A DNA stretch of 64,000 nt from Leucobacter weissii. GTDB taxonomy: Bacteria > Actinomycetota > Actinomycetes > Actinomycetales > Microbacteriaceae. Below the pieces are notes generated by a model, which did not search any database, was not told the origin of the DNA, and was given only the letters and a program-made list of their open reading frames with translations. Location: the NCBI RefSeq assembly GCF_017565745.1, contig NZ_JAGDYM010000004.1, positions 186,001 through 250,000 of the forward strand, written 5' to 3'. The translations under genes and the position numbers were made by a program. Below are positions 57,328 to 64,000 of this stretch, piece by piece (the first letter of the stretch is position 1; every line of letters begins with the position of its first letter).

Positions 57328-57993
57328 TTACACCGAGCGGAACACCGCCACGACCTTGCCGAGCACCTCGGCGTGGTCGCCGAGGATCGGCTCGAAGGCG
57401 CTGTTGCGGGGCAGCAGCCAGGTGTGCCCGTCCCGGCGCCGGAACACCTTGACCGTCGCCTCGCCGTCGAGCATCGCGGCGACGATGTCACCGTTCTCGG
57501 CGTCGCGCTGCTGCCGGACGACGACGAAGTCGCCGTCGCAGATCGCGGCGTCGACCATCGAGTCGCCGACCACCTTCAGCATGAAGAGCTGCCCGTCGCC
57601 CACCAGTGTGCGCGGGAGCGGAACCAGCTCCTCGACCTGCTGGTCAGCGGTGATGGGCACGCCGGCGGCGATCTGTCCGACCAGGGGCACGTAGGCGGTC
57701 GCCTCGGCCTGGATCTGCGGCGCATCGGCGACCGCGCGCTCGGTGTCCGCGAGCTCGACGAGCACCTCCAGAGCGCGAGGGCGGTTCGGATCCCGACGCA
57801 GATAGCCGGCGAGCTCGAGCCTGCTCAGCTGATGCGTCACGCTCGAGAGCGAGGAGAGGCCGACCGCGTCGCCGATCTCGCGCATCGACGGCGGGTAGCC
57901 CCTGGTCTCCACCGAGCGCGAGATGAACTCGAGGATGGCCTGCTGCTTCTCGGTGGGCTTCTTCGGCGTCGACCGGGTATGCGATGCGGCCAT
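57328..57993 (-). CDS. lexA: LexA repressor
   Basis: A 221-residue LexA. The N-terminal winged helix (about 10-75, with [16 protein letters not shown]) is followed by the self-cleavage site A110-G111 in GQIAAGVPI and the Ser-Lys dyad S145 (GDSMVDAAI) and K182 (ATVKVF). RecA filaments trigger cleavage and derepress DNA-damage genes. ATG 57993 has AAGGAG 8 nt upstream; GTG 58002 overlaps that site. SOS boxes upstream suggest autoregulation and shared control of the divergent LysM gene. Confidence 0.96.
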   Translation of the reverse strand: MAASHTRSTPKKPTEKQQAILEFISRSVETRGYPPSMREIGDAVGLSSLSSVTHQLSRLELAGYLRRDPNRPRALEVLVELADTERAVADAPQIQAEATAYVPLVGQIAAGVPITADQQVEELVPLPRTLVGDGQLFMLKVVGDSMVDAAICDGDFVVVRQQRDAENGDIVAAMLDGEATVKVFRRRDGHTWLLPRNSAFEPILGDHAEVLGKVVAVFRSV

Positions 57994-58102
57994 GTCCTGC
58001 ACTCCTTGCTCTTGGTCGGAACCCGCCGCGACACGTGAATGTCGGTGGTGGGTGTTTCAGTGGTCCCGATGAGCAGATCGTAACTGCTTGAAGCGGAGAG
58101 GG

Positions 58103-58118
58103 GCAAACATATGTTCGA
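58103..58118. promoter_or_regulatory. SOS box 1 (LexA site)
   Basis: GCAAACATATGTTCGA matches the actinobacterial/Gram-positive LexA consensus TCGAAC-N4-GTTCGA at 10 of 12 defined positions, with a perfect right half. It lies 110 bp upstream of lexA in the AT-rich lexA-LysM intergenic region. Confidence 0.7.
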
Positions 58119-58149
58119 GTGTTGTTCGAAAAATATTCGGGATGAATCT

Positions 58150-58165
58150 TCGAACTCGTGCTTGA
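58150..58165. promoter_or_regulatory. SOS box 2 (LexA site)
   Basis: TCGAACTCGTGCTTGA matches the LexA consensus at 10 of 12 positions, with a perfect left half. It lies 86 bp upstream of the LysM gene. A third, weaker half-site match ends at 58206 (GTTCGA at 58201-58206). Confidence 0.65.
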
Positions 58166-58250
58166 TTTTTGATAAAATCGAAGATAGATTCGATACAAGT
58201 GTTCGATACGACGGCGAGTGCCGACGGGATTCGAGAGGGAGGGTGCAACC

Positions 58251-58667
58251 ATGAACGCATCGCGAACCAGCGCAGAACTGGCGGATACTCGTCCGGGCCG
58301 GCTCCGCTTGACGCGACGGGGCCGGGTGGTCATCGCCCTGCTGGTCGTTCTCCTGGCGGCCTCGGCGGTCGCGATTGCGGTCACGCTCGGCAGCACCCGG
58401 GCGTTCGCCTCGAACGAGGCCGAACCTCGGGAGGGCGCGAGCTACGGCTACATCGTGGTTCAGCCCGGTGCCTCCCTGTGGACCGTCGCCACCGAACTCG
58501 ACAGCGCCTCGGACCCCCGTGATGTGATCGCCGAGATCGTGAGGCTGAATCAGCTTCAGGGGTCCGAGGTTCAGGCGGGCGAGGCGCTGGCGGTCCCGCT
58601 CCGTTACAGCGACGCTCCGGGCGTGGTGAGCGCGCACGAGGCCGACCTCTCGGAGACGCGGAGCTGA
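58251..58667 (+). CDS. SOS-linked membrane LysM protein (DivS/ChiZ/YneA-like division inhibitor)
   Basis: A 138-residue protein. A basic N-terminus is followed by one membrane helix (about 26-45) and a single extracytoplasmic LysM domain (about 66-115, GYIVVQPGASLWTVATELDS). Small TM-LysM proteins divergent from lexA (YneA in Bacillus, DivS in Corynebacterium, ChiZ in Mycobacterium) stop cell division during the SOS response. Position, SOS boxes and architecture all fit that role. GGGAGGG lies 7 nt before the ATG. Sequence identity to any named member is not something I can measure here. Confidence 0.8.
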   Translation: MNASRTSAELADTRPGRLRLTRRGRVVIALLVVLLAASAVAIAVTLGSTRAFASNEAEPREGASYGYIVVQPGASLWTVATELDSASDPRDVIAEIVRLNQLQGSEVQAGEALAVPLRYSDAPGVVSAHEADLSETRS

Positions 58668-58722
58668 GGCGTGTCCCTCAGCGCTCCGCGCGCTGAGGGA
58701 CGTAGGGATCGCAGGCACGCCG

Positions 58723-58728
58723 TAGACT
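58723..58728 (+). promoter_or_regulatory. -10 hexamer TAGACT of a probable leaderless hisC promoter
   Basis: TAGACT ends 6 nt before the GTG start of hisC at 58735, with no ribosome site. Confidence 0.55.
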
Positions 58729-58734
58729 GATGCA

Positions 58735-59835
58735 GTGACCCAGCTCAGCGACCTCCCCCTGCGCGCCAACCTGGTGGGCAAGCGTCCGTACGGCGCACCT
58801 CAGGATCCGGTACCGATCAGTCTCAACGTCAACGAGAACACGCATCCGCTTCCCGAGGACGTGGTGGCCGATATCGTGGCCTCGCTCGCCGAGGCCGTGC
58901 GCGGGGTCAACCGTTATCCGGATCGCGACTTCCGGGAGCTGCGCGAAGCCCTCGCGGGATATCTCGGACGCGGCCTCGACGACGGGCTCGATGCCGATCG
59001 GCTCTGGGCTGCCAACGGTTCGAACGAGGTGCTCCAGCAGGTTCTGCAGGCCTTCGGCGGCCCGGGTCGGAGCCTGCTGAGCTTCACCCCCACCTATTCG
59101 ATGTATCCGCTGCTCGCGGACGGCACCGACACGCGGTGGGTGCCGATTCCGCGACTCGACGACTACACGCTCACTCCCGCGCACGTCGCCGACGCGCTGC
59201 GAGAGCACCGTCCCGACATCGCCATCCTCTGCGGTCCGAACAATCCGACGGGAACCGTGCTCGACACCGAGACGATCCTCGCGGCCTACGACGCCTTCGA
59301 GGGCATCCTCGTGGTCGACGAGGCCTACTTCGAGTTCGACGGCAGCCGCGCCAGCGCCGCGTCGCTGCTGCCCGGACGCCCCCGTCTGCTCGTCTCGCGC
59401 ACGATGAGCAAGGCCTTCGCCTTCGCCGGTGTGCGACTCGGCTACCTCGCGGCCGACCCGGCCGTGATCGACGCGCTCCGCCTCGTCCGCCTCCCGTATC
59501 ACCTCTCCGCGCTGACGCAGGCGGCCGCCATCGCCGCCATCAGGCACGCCGACGAGATGCTCGCCACGGTCACCGACATCCGCGCCCAGCGCGACCGGCT
59601 CTCCGCGGGGCTGCGCGAACTCGGCTACGAGGTGCACCCCTCGGGCGCCAACTTCCTGCTCGTCGGCGGATTCGAGAGCCCGACCGCCACCTTCGAAGCG
59701 CTGCGGGCGCACGGCATCCTCATCCGCGATCTCGGCATCCCCGGCCACCTGCGTATCACCGCGGGCACGGAGGCCGAGACCGGCACCCTTCTCGAGGCCG
59801 TTCGCGCCCTCGGCCCCGGAGGCGCCCGCGCGTGA
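58735..59835 (+). CDS. hisC: Histidinol-phosphate aminotransferase
   Basis: A 366-residue class-II/I fold PLP aminotransferase. LNVNENTHPLPE (about 27-38), CGPNNPTGTVLD (about 166-177), VVDEAYFEF (about 195-203) and the PLP lysine K226 in SRTMSKAFAFAGVRLGYL are in order. It converts imidazole-acetol phosphate and glutamate to histidinol phosphate. No hisD is present upstream in the window. A 21-bp hairpin after its stop suggests that it is transcribed at least partly apart from hisB. Confidence 0.93.
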   Translation: MTQLSDLPLRANLVGKRPYGAPQDPVPISLNVNENTHPLPEDVVADIVASLAEAVRGVNRYPDRDFRELREALAGYLGRGLDDGLDADRLWAANGSNEVLQQVLQAFGGPGRSLLSFTPTYSMYPLLADGTDTRWVPIPRLDDYTLTPAHVADALREHRPDIAILCGPNNPTGTVLDTETILAAYDAFEGILVVDEAYFEFDGSRASAASLLPGRPRLLVSRTMSKAFAFAGVRLGYLAADPAVIDALRLVRLPYHLSALTQAAAIAAIRHADEMLATVTDIRAQRDRLSAGLRELGYEVHPSGANFLLVGGFESPTATFEALRAHGILIRDLGIPGHLRITAGTEAETGTLLEAVRALGPGGARA

Positions 59836-59852
59836 GCGGTCCGGCTCCGTAC

Positions 59853-59905
59853 GGTGCTGAGTTGTGCAGGGTGCGCGCGCTGCACACCCTGCACAACTCA
59901 GCACC
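59853..59905. terminator. 21-bp perfect inverted repeat between hisC and hisB
   Basis: GGTGCTGAGTTGTGCAGGGT plus one base (59853-59873) pairs perfectly with 59885-59905 across an 11-nt GC-rich loop. No T tract follows. It is symmetrical enough to work in both directions, or to be a dispersed palindromic repeat. hisB has its own -10 just downstream. Confidence 0.7.
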
Positions 59906-59969
59906 CGCGGATCCGCAACCGCGCCGTCTGGCGCGCTGGATCGGTGCGAGGGGCCGGGCGCGAGCGGGA

Positions 59970-59975
59970 TAGGCT
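59970..59975 (+). promoter_or_regulatory. -10 hexamer TAGGCT ahead of hisB
   Basis: TAGGCT ends 7 nt before the hisB ATG at 59983. GGAGG between them is only 2 nt from the ATG, so a leaderless start is likelier. Confidence 0.5.
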
Positions 59976-59982
59976 GGAGGGC

Positions 59983-60588
59983 ATGAGTGAATCCCGCACC
60001 GCGACGCTCGAGCGCAGCACGAGCGAGTCGCAGATCAGCCTGAGCGTCGACCTCGACGGCACCGGCGAGGCCGACATCGAGACCGGAGTGCCCTTCTTCG
60101 ACCACATGCTCACCGCATTCGCGCGGCACTCGCTCACGGACCTGAGGATCAGCGCCCGCGGCGACACCCACATCGACATCCACCACACGGTGGAGGACAC
60201 CGGCATCCTTCTCGGCCGGGCGCTGCTCGACGCCCTCGGAAACAAACACGGCATCGGCCGCTACGGCGATGCGCTCGTGCCCCTCGACGAGGCGCTCGCC
60301 CAGGCCGTCGTCGACATCTCCGGACGTCCCTACCTCGTGCACGGCGGCGAGCCCGCCGGCTTCGAATACCATCTCATCGGAGGGCACTTCACCGGCAGCA
60401 TGGTGCGCCACTTCTTCGAGGCGCTCGTGCTCAACGCGAGGCTCACCGTGCACCTGCGGCTTCTCGAGGGCCGCGATCCGCACCACATCGCCGAGGCCGA
60501 GTTCAAAGCGTTCGCGCGCGCGTTCCGCCAGGCGAAGGCGCTGGATCCGCAGGTCCGAGGCGTGCCCAGCACCAAGGGCGCCCTGTGA
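59983..60588 (+). CDS. hisB: Imidazoleglycerol-phosphate dehydratase
   Basis: A 201-residue IGPD, normal for the stand-alone bacterial enzyme. Metal-binding motifs [16 protein letters not shown] (about 37-52), [11 protein letters not shown] (about 66-76), [10 protein letters not shown] and [10 protein letters not shown] are present, with [17 protein letters not shown] near 168-184. It dehydrates imidazoleglycerol phosphate to imidazole-acetol phosphate. The stop overlaps the hisH GTG by 4 bp. Confidence 0.95.
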   Translation: MSESRTATLERSTSESQISLSVDLDGTGEADIETGVPFFDHMLTAFARHSLTDLRISARGDTHIDIHHTVEDTGILLGRALLDALGNKHGIGRYGDALVPLDEALAQAVVDISGRPYLVHGGEPAGFEYHLIGGHFTGSMVRHFFEALVLNARLTVHLRLLEGRDPHHIAEAEFKAFARAFRQAKALDPQVRGVPSTKGAL

Positions 60589-61271
60589 GCCGGGACGGAC
60601 GGGTCGCCGCCCTCCTCGACGGTGCCGATGGTCTCTCGGCCGACGCCAAACAGGTCGTCGTCCTCGATTACGGCTCGGGGAACGTGCACTCGGCGGTCAA
60701 GGCGCTCGAGCGGTCCGGGGCCGGGGTGACGCTCAGTCGCGATCCCGAGCTCGTCATGGCGGCCGACGGCCTGGTGGTTCCCGGCGTCGGCGCGTTCGAT
60801 GCCGTCGTCACGGGGCTCACGGAGATCCGGGGGGACGAGCTGATCGACCGTCGACTCGCCGGGGGACTCCCGGTGCTCGGCATCTGCGTGGGGGAGCAGG
60901 TGATGTTCGAGCGCGGGATCGAGCGCGGGATCGAGGCTGCCGGCCTGGGGCAGTGGCCGGGCACCGTCCGCCAGCTCGAGGCCGAGCGGTTGCCGCACAT
61001 GGGCTGGAACACGGTCGAGGCGGCGCCGGGATCGCGCCTCTTCGCCGGCGTCGAGCACGAGCGCTTCTACTTCGTGCACAGCTACGCGGCGACCGAGTGG
61101 ACCCTGACCGGGCGCACCCCCGCATCCCAGCCGAAGGTGACCTGGGCCGAGCACGGCGAGCGCTTCATCGCCGCGGTCGAGAACGGCCCCCTGTCCGCCA
61201 CGCAATTCCACCCGGAGAAGTCGGGCGAGGCCGGCATCCGGCTTCTGCGCAACTGGATCGAAAGCCTGTAG
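60585..61271 (+). CDS. hisH: Imidazole glycerol phosphate synthase, glutamine amidotransferase subunit
   Basis: A 228-residue class-I amidotransferase. The triad is C101 (LGICVGEQ), H209 and E211 (QFHPEKSG). It supplies ammonia to HisF, which is not in the window. The GTG start overlapping hisB gives about 22 residues before the conserved [10 protein letters not shown], longer than usual. The segment after the nucleophile is GEQ where GMQ is more common, a change next to the active site that should be tolerated. Confidence 0.93.
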   Translation: MSRDGRVAALLDGADGLSADAKQVVVLDYGSGNVHSAVKALERSGAGVTLSRDPELVMAADGLVVPGVGAFDAVVTGLTEIRGDELIDRRLAGGLPVLGICVGEQVMFERGIERGIEAAGLGQWPGTVRQLEAERLPHMGWNTVEAAPGSRLFAGVEHERFYFVHSYAATEWTLTGRTPASQPKVTWAEHGERFIAAVENGPLSATQFHPEKSGEAGIRLLRNWIESL

Positions 61272-61285
61272 AGAGAGTGACCACG

Positions 61286-62032
61286 ATGACCACCCTGAGC
61301 ACCGGACCGAAGCTCGAGCTCCTGCCCGCCGTCGATGTCGCGGACGGCAAAGCCGTGCGGCTCACGCAGGGCGAAGCCGGTACCGAGACCAACTACGGAA
61401 GCCCCGTCGACGCGGCGCTCGACTGGATCGAGCAGGGCGCGGAATGGATCCACCTGGTCGACCTCGATGCCGCCTTCGGCCGCGGCAGCAACGCCGGCGT
61501 GCTGCGCAAGGTGGTCAAGCAGTCGAAGCGCGTGAAGATCGAGCTCTCGGGGGGCATCCGCGACGATGCCAGCCTCGAAGCCGCGCTCGAGCTCGGCGCG
61601 AAGCGCGTGAACCTCGGCACCGCCGCCCTCGAGAACCCCGAGTGGACGCGAGCCGTGATCGCCCGGTACGGCGAGCAGATCGCGGTCGGGCTCGACGTGC
61701 GCGGCGAGACGCTGGCGGCCCGCGGATGGACCCAGGAGGGCGGCAACCTCTGGGAGGTGCTCGACCGGTTGGAGACGGCTGGCTGCCCCAGGTACGTGGT
61801 CACCGACGTGACGAAGGACGGGACGCTGCGCGGGCCCAACACCGAACTGCTGAAGCAGGTGTGCGCGCGCACCGACCGTCCCGTCGTGGCCTCGGGAGGC
61901 GTATCGAGCCTGGACGACATCGCGGCGCTGCGGGAGCTCGTGCCGCACGGCGTGGAGGGGGCGATCGTCGGCAAGGCGCTCTACGCGGGAGCGTTCACCC
62001 TCCCCGCAGCCCTCGACGTGGCGGGTGCGTAG
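61286..62032 (+). CDS. hisA: Phosphoribosyl isomerase A (HisA, probably bifunctional PriA)
   Basis: A 248-residue half-barrel-duplicated TIM barrel. [20 protein letters not shown] (about 11-30), [10 protein letters not shown] (about 55-64), [16 protein letters not shown] (about 84-99) and the [14 protein letters not shown] loop (about 171-184) with [11 protein letters not shown] are all present. Actinobacterial members usually also replace TrpF in tryptophan synthesis (PriA); no trpF is visible here to decide. ATG 61286 is preferred over GTG 61277 because GAGAGAG stands 8 nt before it. Confidence 0.93.
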   Translation: MTTLSTGPKLELLPAVDVADGKAVRLTQGEAGTETNYGSPVDAALDWIEQGAEWIHLVDLDAAFGRGSNAGVLRKVVKQSKRVKIELSGGIRDDASLEAALELGAKRVNLGTAALENPEWTRAVIARYGEQIAVGLDVRGETLAARGWTQEGGNLWEVLDRLETAGCPRYVVTDVTKDGTLRGPNTELLKQVCARTDRPVVASGGVSSLDDIAALRELVPHGVEGAIVGKALYAGAFTLPAALDVAGA

Positions 62033-62042
62033 CCGGGGTCCC

Positions 62043-62897
62043 GTGGCTATCAAGCGCCTGCCCGCGACCGGAGACGCGCCCCGCGCGACCGGTGTGCCCG
62101 AGAGCCTCGTTCCCGGAGGGGAAACCGACTCCGCCGGCTTCCCCTGGGCCGGACGCACCTTCGAGCATCACGGTGCGGCGTTCTCCGACGATGACGGCCG
62201 TCCCTCGGAATCCTGGTGGACGGCCGTTCTCGACGTCCGCCGCGCGGCGGAGGACGGAGGCGTTGCGGGGCTCGCCGAGGCGCACGCATGCGCCATCGAA
62301 ACGCTCGCGCGCGTCCGACTGCTGATCCCGCTGCTCGCCGAGGCGGGCGACTTCGAGACGGCACCCGATGGACGCACGGTCGAGAAGACGCAGGAGCTCT
62401 CGATCGTCACGGTCTCCGCGCCGGACGGCCGACGGGTGATGCCGGTGTTCAGCTCGGTCGAGACGATGCGCGCCTGGAACCCCGAGGCCCGCCCCATTCC
62501 GGTTCCGGCGCCGCAGGCCGCGGTCGCGGCGGCGCAGGAGGGAACCGACCTGATCATCGTCGATCCCGGTTCCCCGGATCACGAGTTCGGGGTGCGGCGC
62601 ACTCAGCTCCGGGAGCTGGCGCTGGGCGGACGCCCCCTCCCGCCCTGGGCCGATCCGGAGGTGCGCGCGGCGTTCCGGTCAGCGCTGAGCGCCGAACCCG
62701 CGGTCCTCGCGCTCGACCTCGCCCCGGGCGACCCTCAGGCGCGACTCCTCGCTCCCGAGACCGAGGTGATCCTCCGCCTGCGGCCGGGTCTCGAACGCGA
62801 CGACCTCGCACGACTGCTCGAAGAGGCTCAGCGGCGATGGGCCGCCGCCGACGTCATCGCGGAGCGGGTCGACTCGCTGCGCGTGGTCGTCCGCTAG
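62043..62897 (+). CDS. SseB-family protein
   Basis: A 284-residue soluble protein with an SseB-like N-terminal domain (about 70-180, with LLIPLLAEAG and MPVFSSVETMRAWNPEARPIP) and a second half that repeats the fold. Function in the cell is unknown; SseB enhances serine sensitivity in E. coli and related proteins occur beside his genes in many actinobacteria. GTG 62043 has GGGG 4 nt upstream; GTG 62025, overlapping hisA, is the alternative. It probably shares the his transcript. Confidence 0.78.
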   Translation: MAIKRLPATGDAPRATGVPESLVPGGETDSAGFPWAGRTFEHHGAAFSDDDGRPSESWWTAVLDVRRAAEDGGVAGLAEAHACAIETLARVRLLIPLLAEAGDFETAPDGRTVEKTQELSIVTVSAPDGRRVMPVFSSVETMRAWNPEARPIPVPAPQAAVAAAQEGTDLIIVDPGSPDHEFGVRRTQLRELALGGRPLPPWADPEVRAAFRSALSAEPAVLALDLAPGDPQARLLAPETEVILRLRPGLERDDLARLLEEAQRRWAAADVIAERVDSLRVVVR

Positions 62898-62934
62898 GGC
62901 GCGCCTCCGGTGCTGGGGCACGGATCCGAGAGCA

Positions 62935-63261
62935 TCAGAAGAGGTTGAGGAGCAGCACGTAGACGCCCGTGCCGGCGAAGATGCTCAGCAGTGCGCGGCG
63001 CCCCGCGAAGAGGTGCACCAGCACCGTGACGGCCGCCGCCGCAACGACGATCCAGGCCCGGCCCGGGCGGGCGGCGAACTCGCCGGAGAGCATCACCACC
63101 GCGAGGATCAGCAGCAGCCCGGCCGGCATCCAGCGGCCGAGCGCCTTCACGAAGCGCGAGGAGCGCAGCGGCTTCAGCAGCGCGAACGGCAGCGCGCGCA
63201 GCAGGATCGTGATGATCCCGGCGACGGCGACGGCCGCGATCATGTACCAGAGCTCAGGCAT
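62935..63261 (-). CDS. azlD: AzlD-family small subunit of a branched-chain amino-acid exporter
   Basis: A 108-residue protein with about four hydrophobic helices, the normal AzlD length. Opening MIAAVAVAGIITILLRALPF and a basic LKPLRSSRFVKALGRWMP loop are typical. With AzlC it exports branched-chain amino acids and analogues such as azaleucine. I start at ATG 63261, which overlaps the azlC stop by 8 bp; a GTG at 63294 would add 11 non-hydrophobic residues. Confidence 0.85.
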   Translation of the reverse strand: MPELWYMIAAVAVAGIITILLRALPFALLKPLRSSRFVKALGRWMPAGLLLILAVVMLSGEFAARPGRAWIVVAAAAVTVLVHLFAGRRALLSIFAGTGVYVLLLNLF

Positions 63262-63994
63262 GCCCGGGATCACCCCGTCGCATCCGGTCGCCATCCGGAG
63301 CGGCGTCCGGATCCCGCTTCCAGAGGTAGCGTCCGACGAGCAGCAGCGTGAAGACGAGCAGGGCGGCGAGCACCTCGGCGCCCGGGAACGCGATCATGGC
63401 GATGGCGACCGAGAGCCCGGCCAGGACGACCGAGGGGACCTCGCGCTTCGAGCGCGCCGCGTCGAGCGTCATCACGATGAAGAGCGCCACCAGGGCGAAC
63501 TCGAAGCCCTCGATCGGCTCGGGCAGGACGGAGGCGAGGATCACGCCGACGATCCCTCCCGCGACCCAGTAGGCCTGCATGAGGAACTGGCCGGTCAGCA
63601 TGCGCGCCGAGGAGAGCTTCTCCGGCGGCAGGAGCACGTAGGTGGCGTAGGCCTCGTCGATCATCGCGTAGACGGAGTAGGCGCGTCCGAGGCCGGGTCT
63701 CACGGCCTGGATGGGGAACGACAGCGGGTAGAAGACGTGGCGGAAATTGATCGCGAACACCGTCACCGCGATGGTGACGAGGGGGGTCGACGCCGCGATC
63801 ATGCTCACCAGCAGCAGTTCGACCGAGCCGGCGAACACGCCGATCGACAGGGCCGGCGCCAGCCACCAGGGCAGTCCCGCCTGGATCACGAGCACGCCGA
63901 GGGCGATCCCGAGCGGGAAGATGCCGAGGCCGACGCCCAGCGAGTCGGCGACGCCGGCACGGATGCTCCCGATCACACCGCCGATCCGGTGCAC
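63254..63994 (-). CDS. azlC: AzlC-family large subunit of a branched-chain amino-acid exporter
   Basis: A 246-residue membrane protein (possibly longer, as the frame stays open to the window edge at 64000). GIFPLGIALGVLVIQAGLPWW near 24-44, SVELLLVSMIAASTPL and NFRHVFYPLSFPIQAVRPGLGR (about 83-104) are the AzlC signature. About seven helices. It pairs with AzlD. The start GTG at 63994 is tentative because the upstream region is outside the window. Confidence 0.88.
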   Translation of the reverse strand: MHRIGGVIGSIRAGVADSLGVGLGIFPLGIALGVLVIQAGLPWWLAPALSIGVFAGSVELLLVSMIAASTPLVTIAVTVFAINFRHVFYPLSFPIQAVRPGLGRAYSVYAMIDEAYATYVLLPPEKLSSARMLTGQFLMQAYWVAGGIVGVILASVLPEPIEGFEFALVALFIVMTLDAARSKREVPSVVLAGLSVAIAMIAFPGAEVLAALLVFTLLLVGRYLWKRDPDAAPDGDRMRRGDPGHA

Positions 63995-64000
63995 TTCTCG

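Noticed and set aside
1..64000. tRNA, rRNA or prophage genes
   Set aside because: No cloverleaf with a GGTTCGAATCC-type T arm, no rRNA core sequence, and no integrase, transposase or phage structural genes were recognised on either strand.

Overview
The window is high-GC DNA with tightly packed genes. Stops and starts overlap as ATGA or GTGA, GTG starts are frequent, and many genes have a -10-like TANNNT hexamer 6-7 nt before the start codon, the arrangement of leaderless transcripts. The gene content (LexA divergent from a small membrane LysM protein, PriA-type HisA, SseB-like protein, glg cluster, many lipoprotein-type ABC binding proteins) points to an actinobacterium. My best inference is a member of the Microbacteriaceae (Leucobacter/Microbacterium-like); no rRNA gene or other taxonomic marker is present to prove it.

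Layout. 1-5.4 kb: small membrane proteins, an MFS exporter divergent from its MerR regulator, a GNAT protein, and a pirin/AhpD-like pair. 5.6-13.3 kb: a PucR regulator, an Asp/Glu racemase-superfamily enzyme and an amino-acid-type binding protein. Divergent from these run an M20 amidohydrolase, an ABC ATPase, two permeases and an LLM flavin monooxygenase. Together they look like a catabolic island for an imported nitrogen compound. 13.6-15.7 kb: a siderophore-interacting-type flavoprotein and a second MFS transporter. 15.8-19.3 kb: a glycine betaine/choline ABC importer (ATPase with CBS domains, permease, binding protein). It is flanked on both sides by the same 49-bp 3' end of an MFS gene. 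19.7-22.1 kb: AraC, alpha/beta hydrolase and PadR genes. 22.2-34 kb: a complete glycogen cluster (glgP, glgB, glgC, glgA, glgX, GH13 alpha-glucosidase), followed by a lipoprotein serpin.

35.6-42.8 kb: a GntR regulator divergent from an ABC importer (NMT1/THI5-type binding protein, permease, ATPase), two LLM monooxygenases and a sulfurtransferase. This is most simply read as organosulfur uptake and oxidation. 43.2-46.8 kb: a diacylglycerol-kinase-family enzyme, a coiled-coil protein with a glycine-rich tail, and a glycerate kinase. 47.0-55.9 kb: the most unusual operon. It encodes a stand-alone BFD-type [2Fe-2S] protein, a DAO-type flavoprotein, a plant-type [2Fe-2S] domain fused to a short nucleotide-binding flavoprotein, a PotDABC-like importer, a second DAO-type oxidase and a TetR regulator. 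Its promoter lies under two identical CAATA-N6-TATTG operators spaced 20 bp apart. I read it as an amine, imino-acid or opine oxidation system whose HcnABC/OoxAB-like modules have been rearranged.

55.9-64 kb: glutathione peroxidase, glycerophosphodiesterase, LexA with SOS boxes shared with a LysM division-inhibitor-like protein, hisC-hisB-hisH-hisA(priA), an SseB-like protein and the branched-chain amino-acid exporter pair AzlC/AzlD. I saw no rRNA, tRNA, CRISPR array, prophage or intact insertion sequence.
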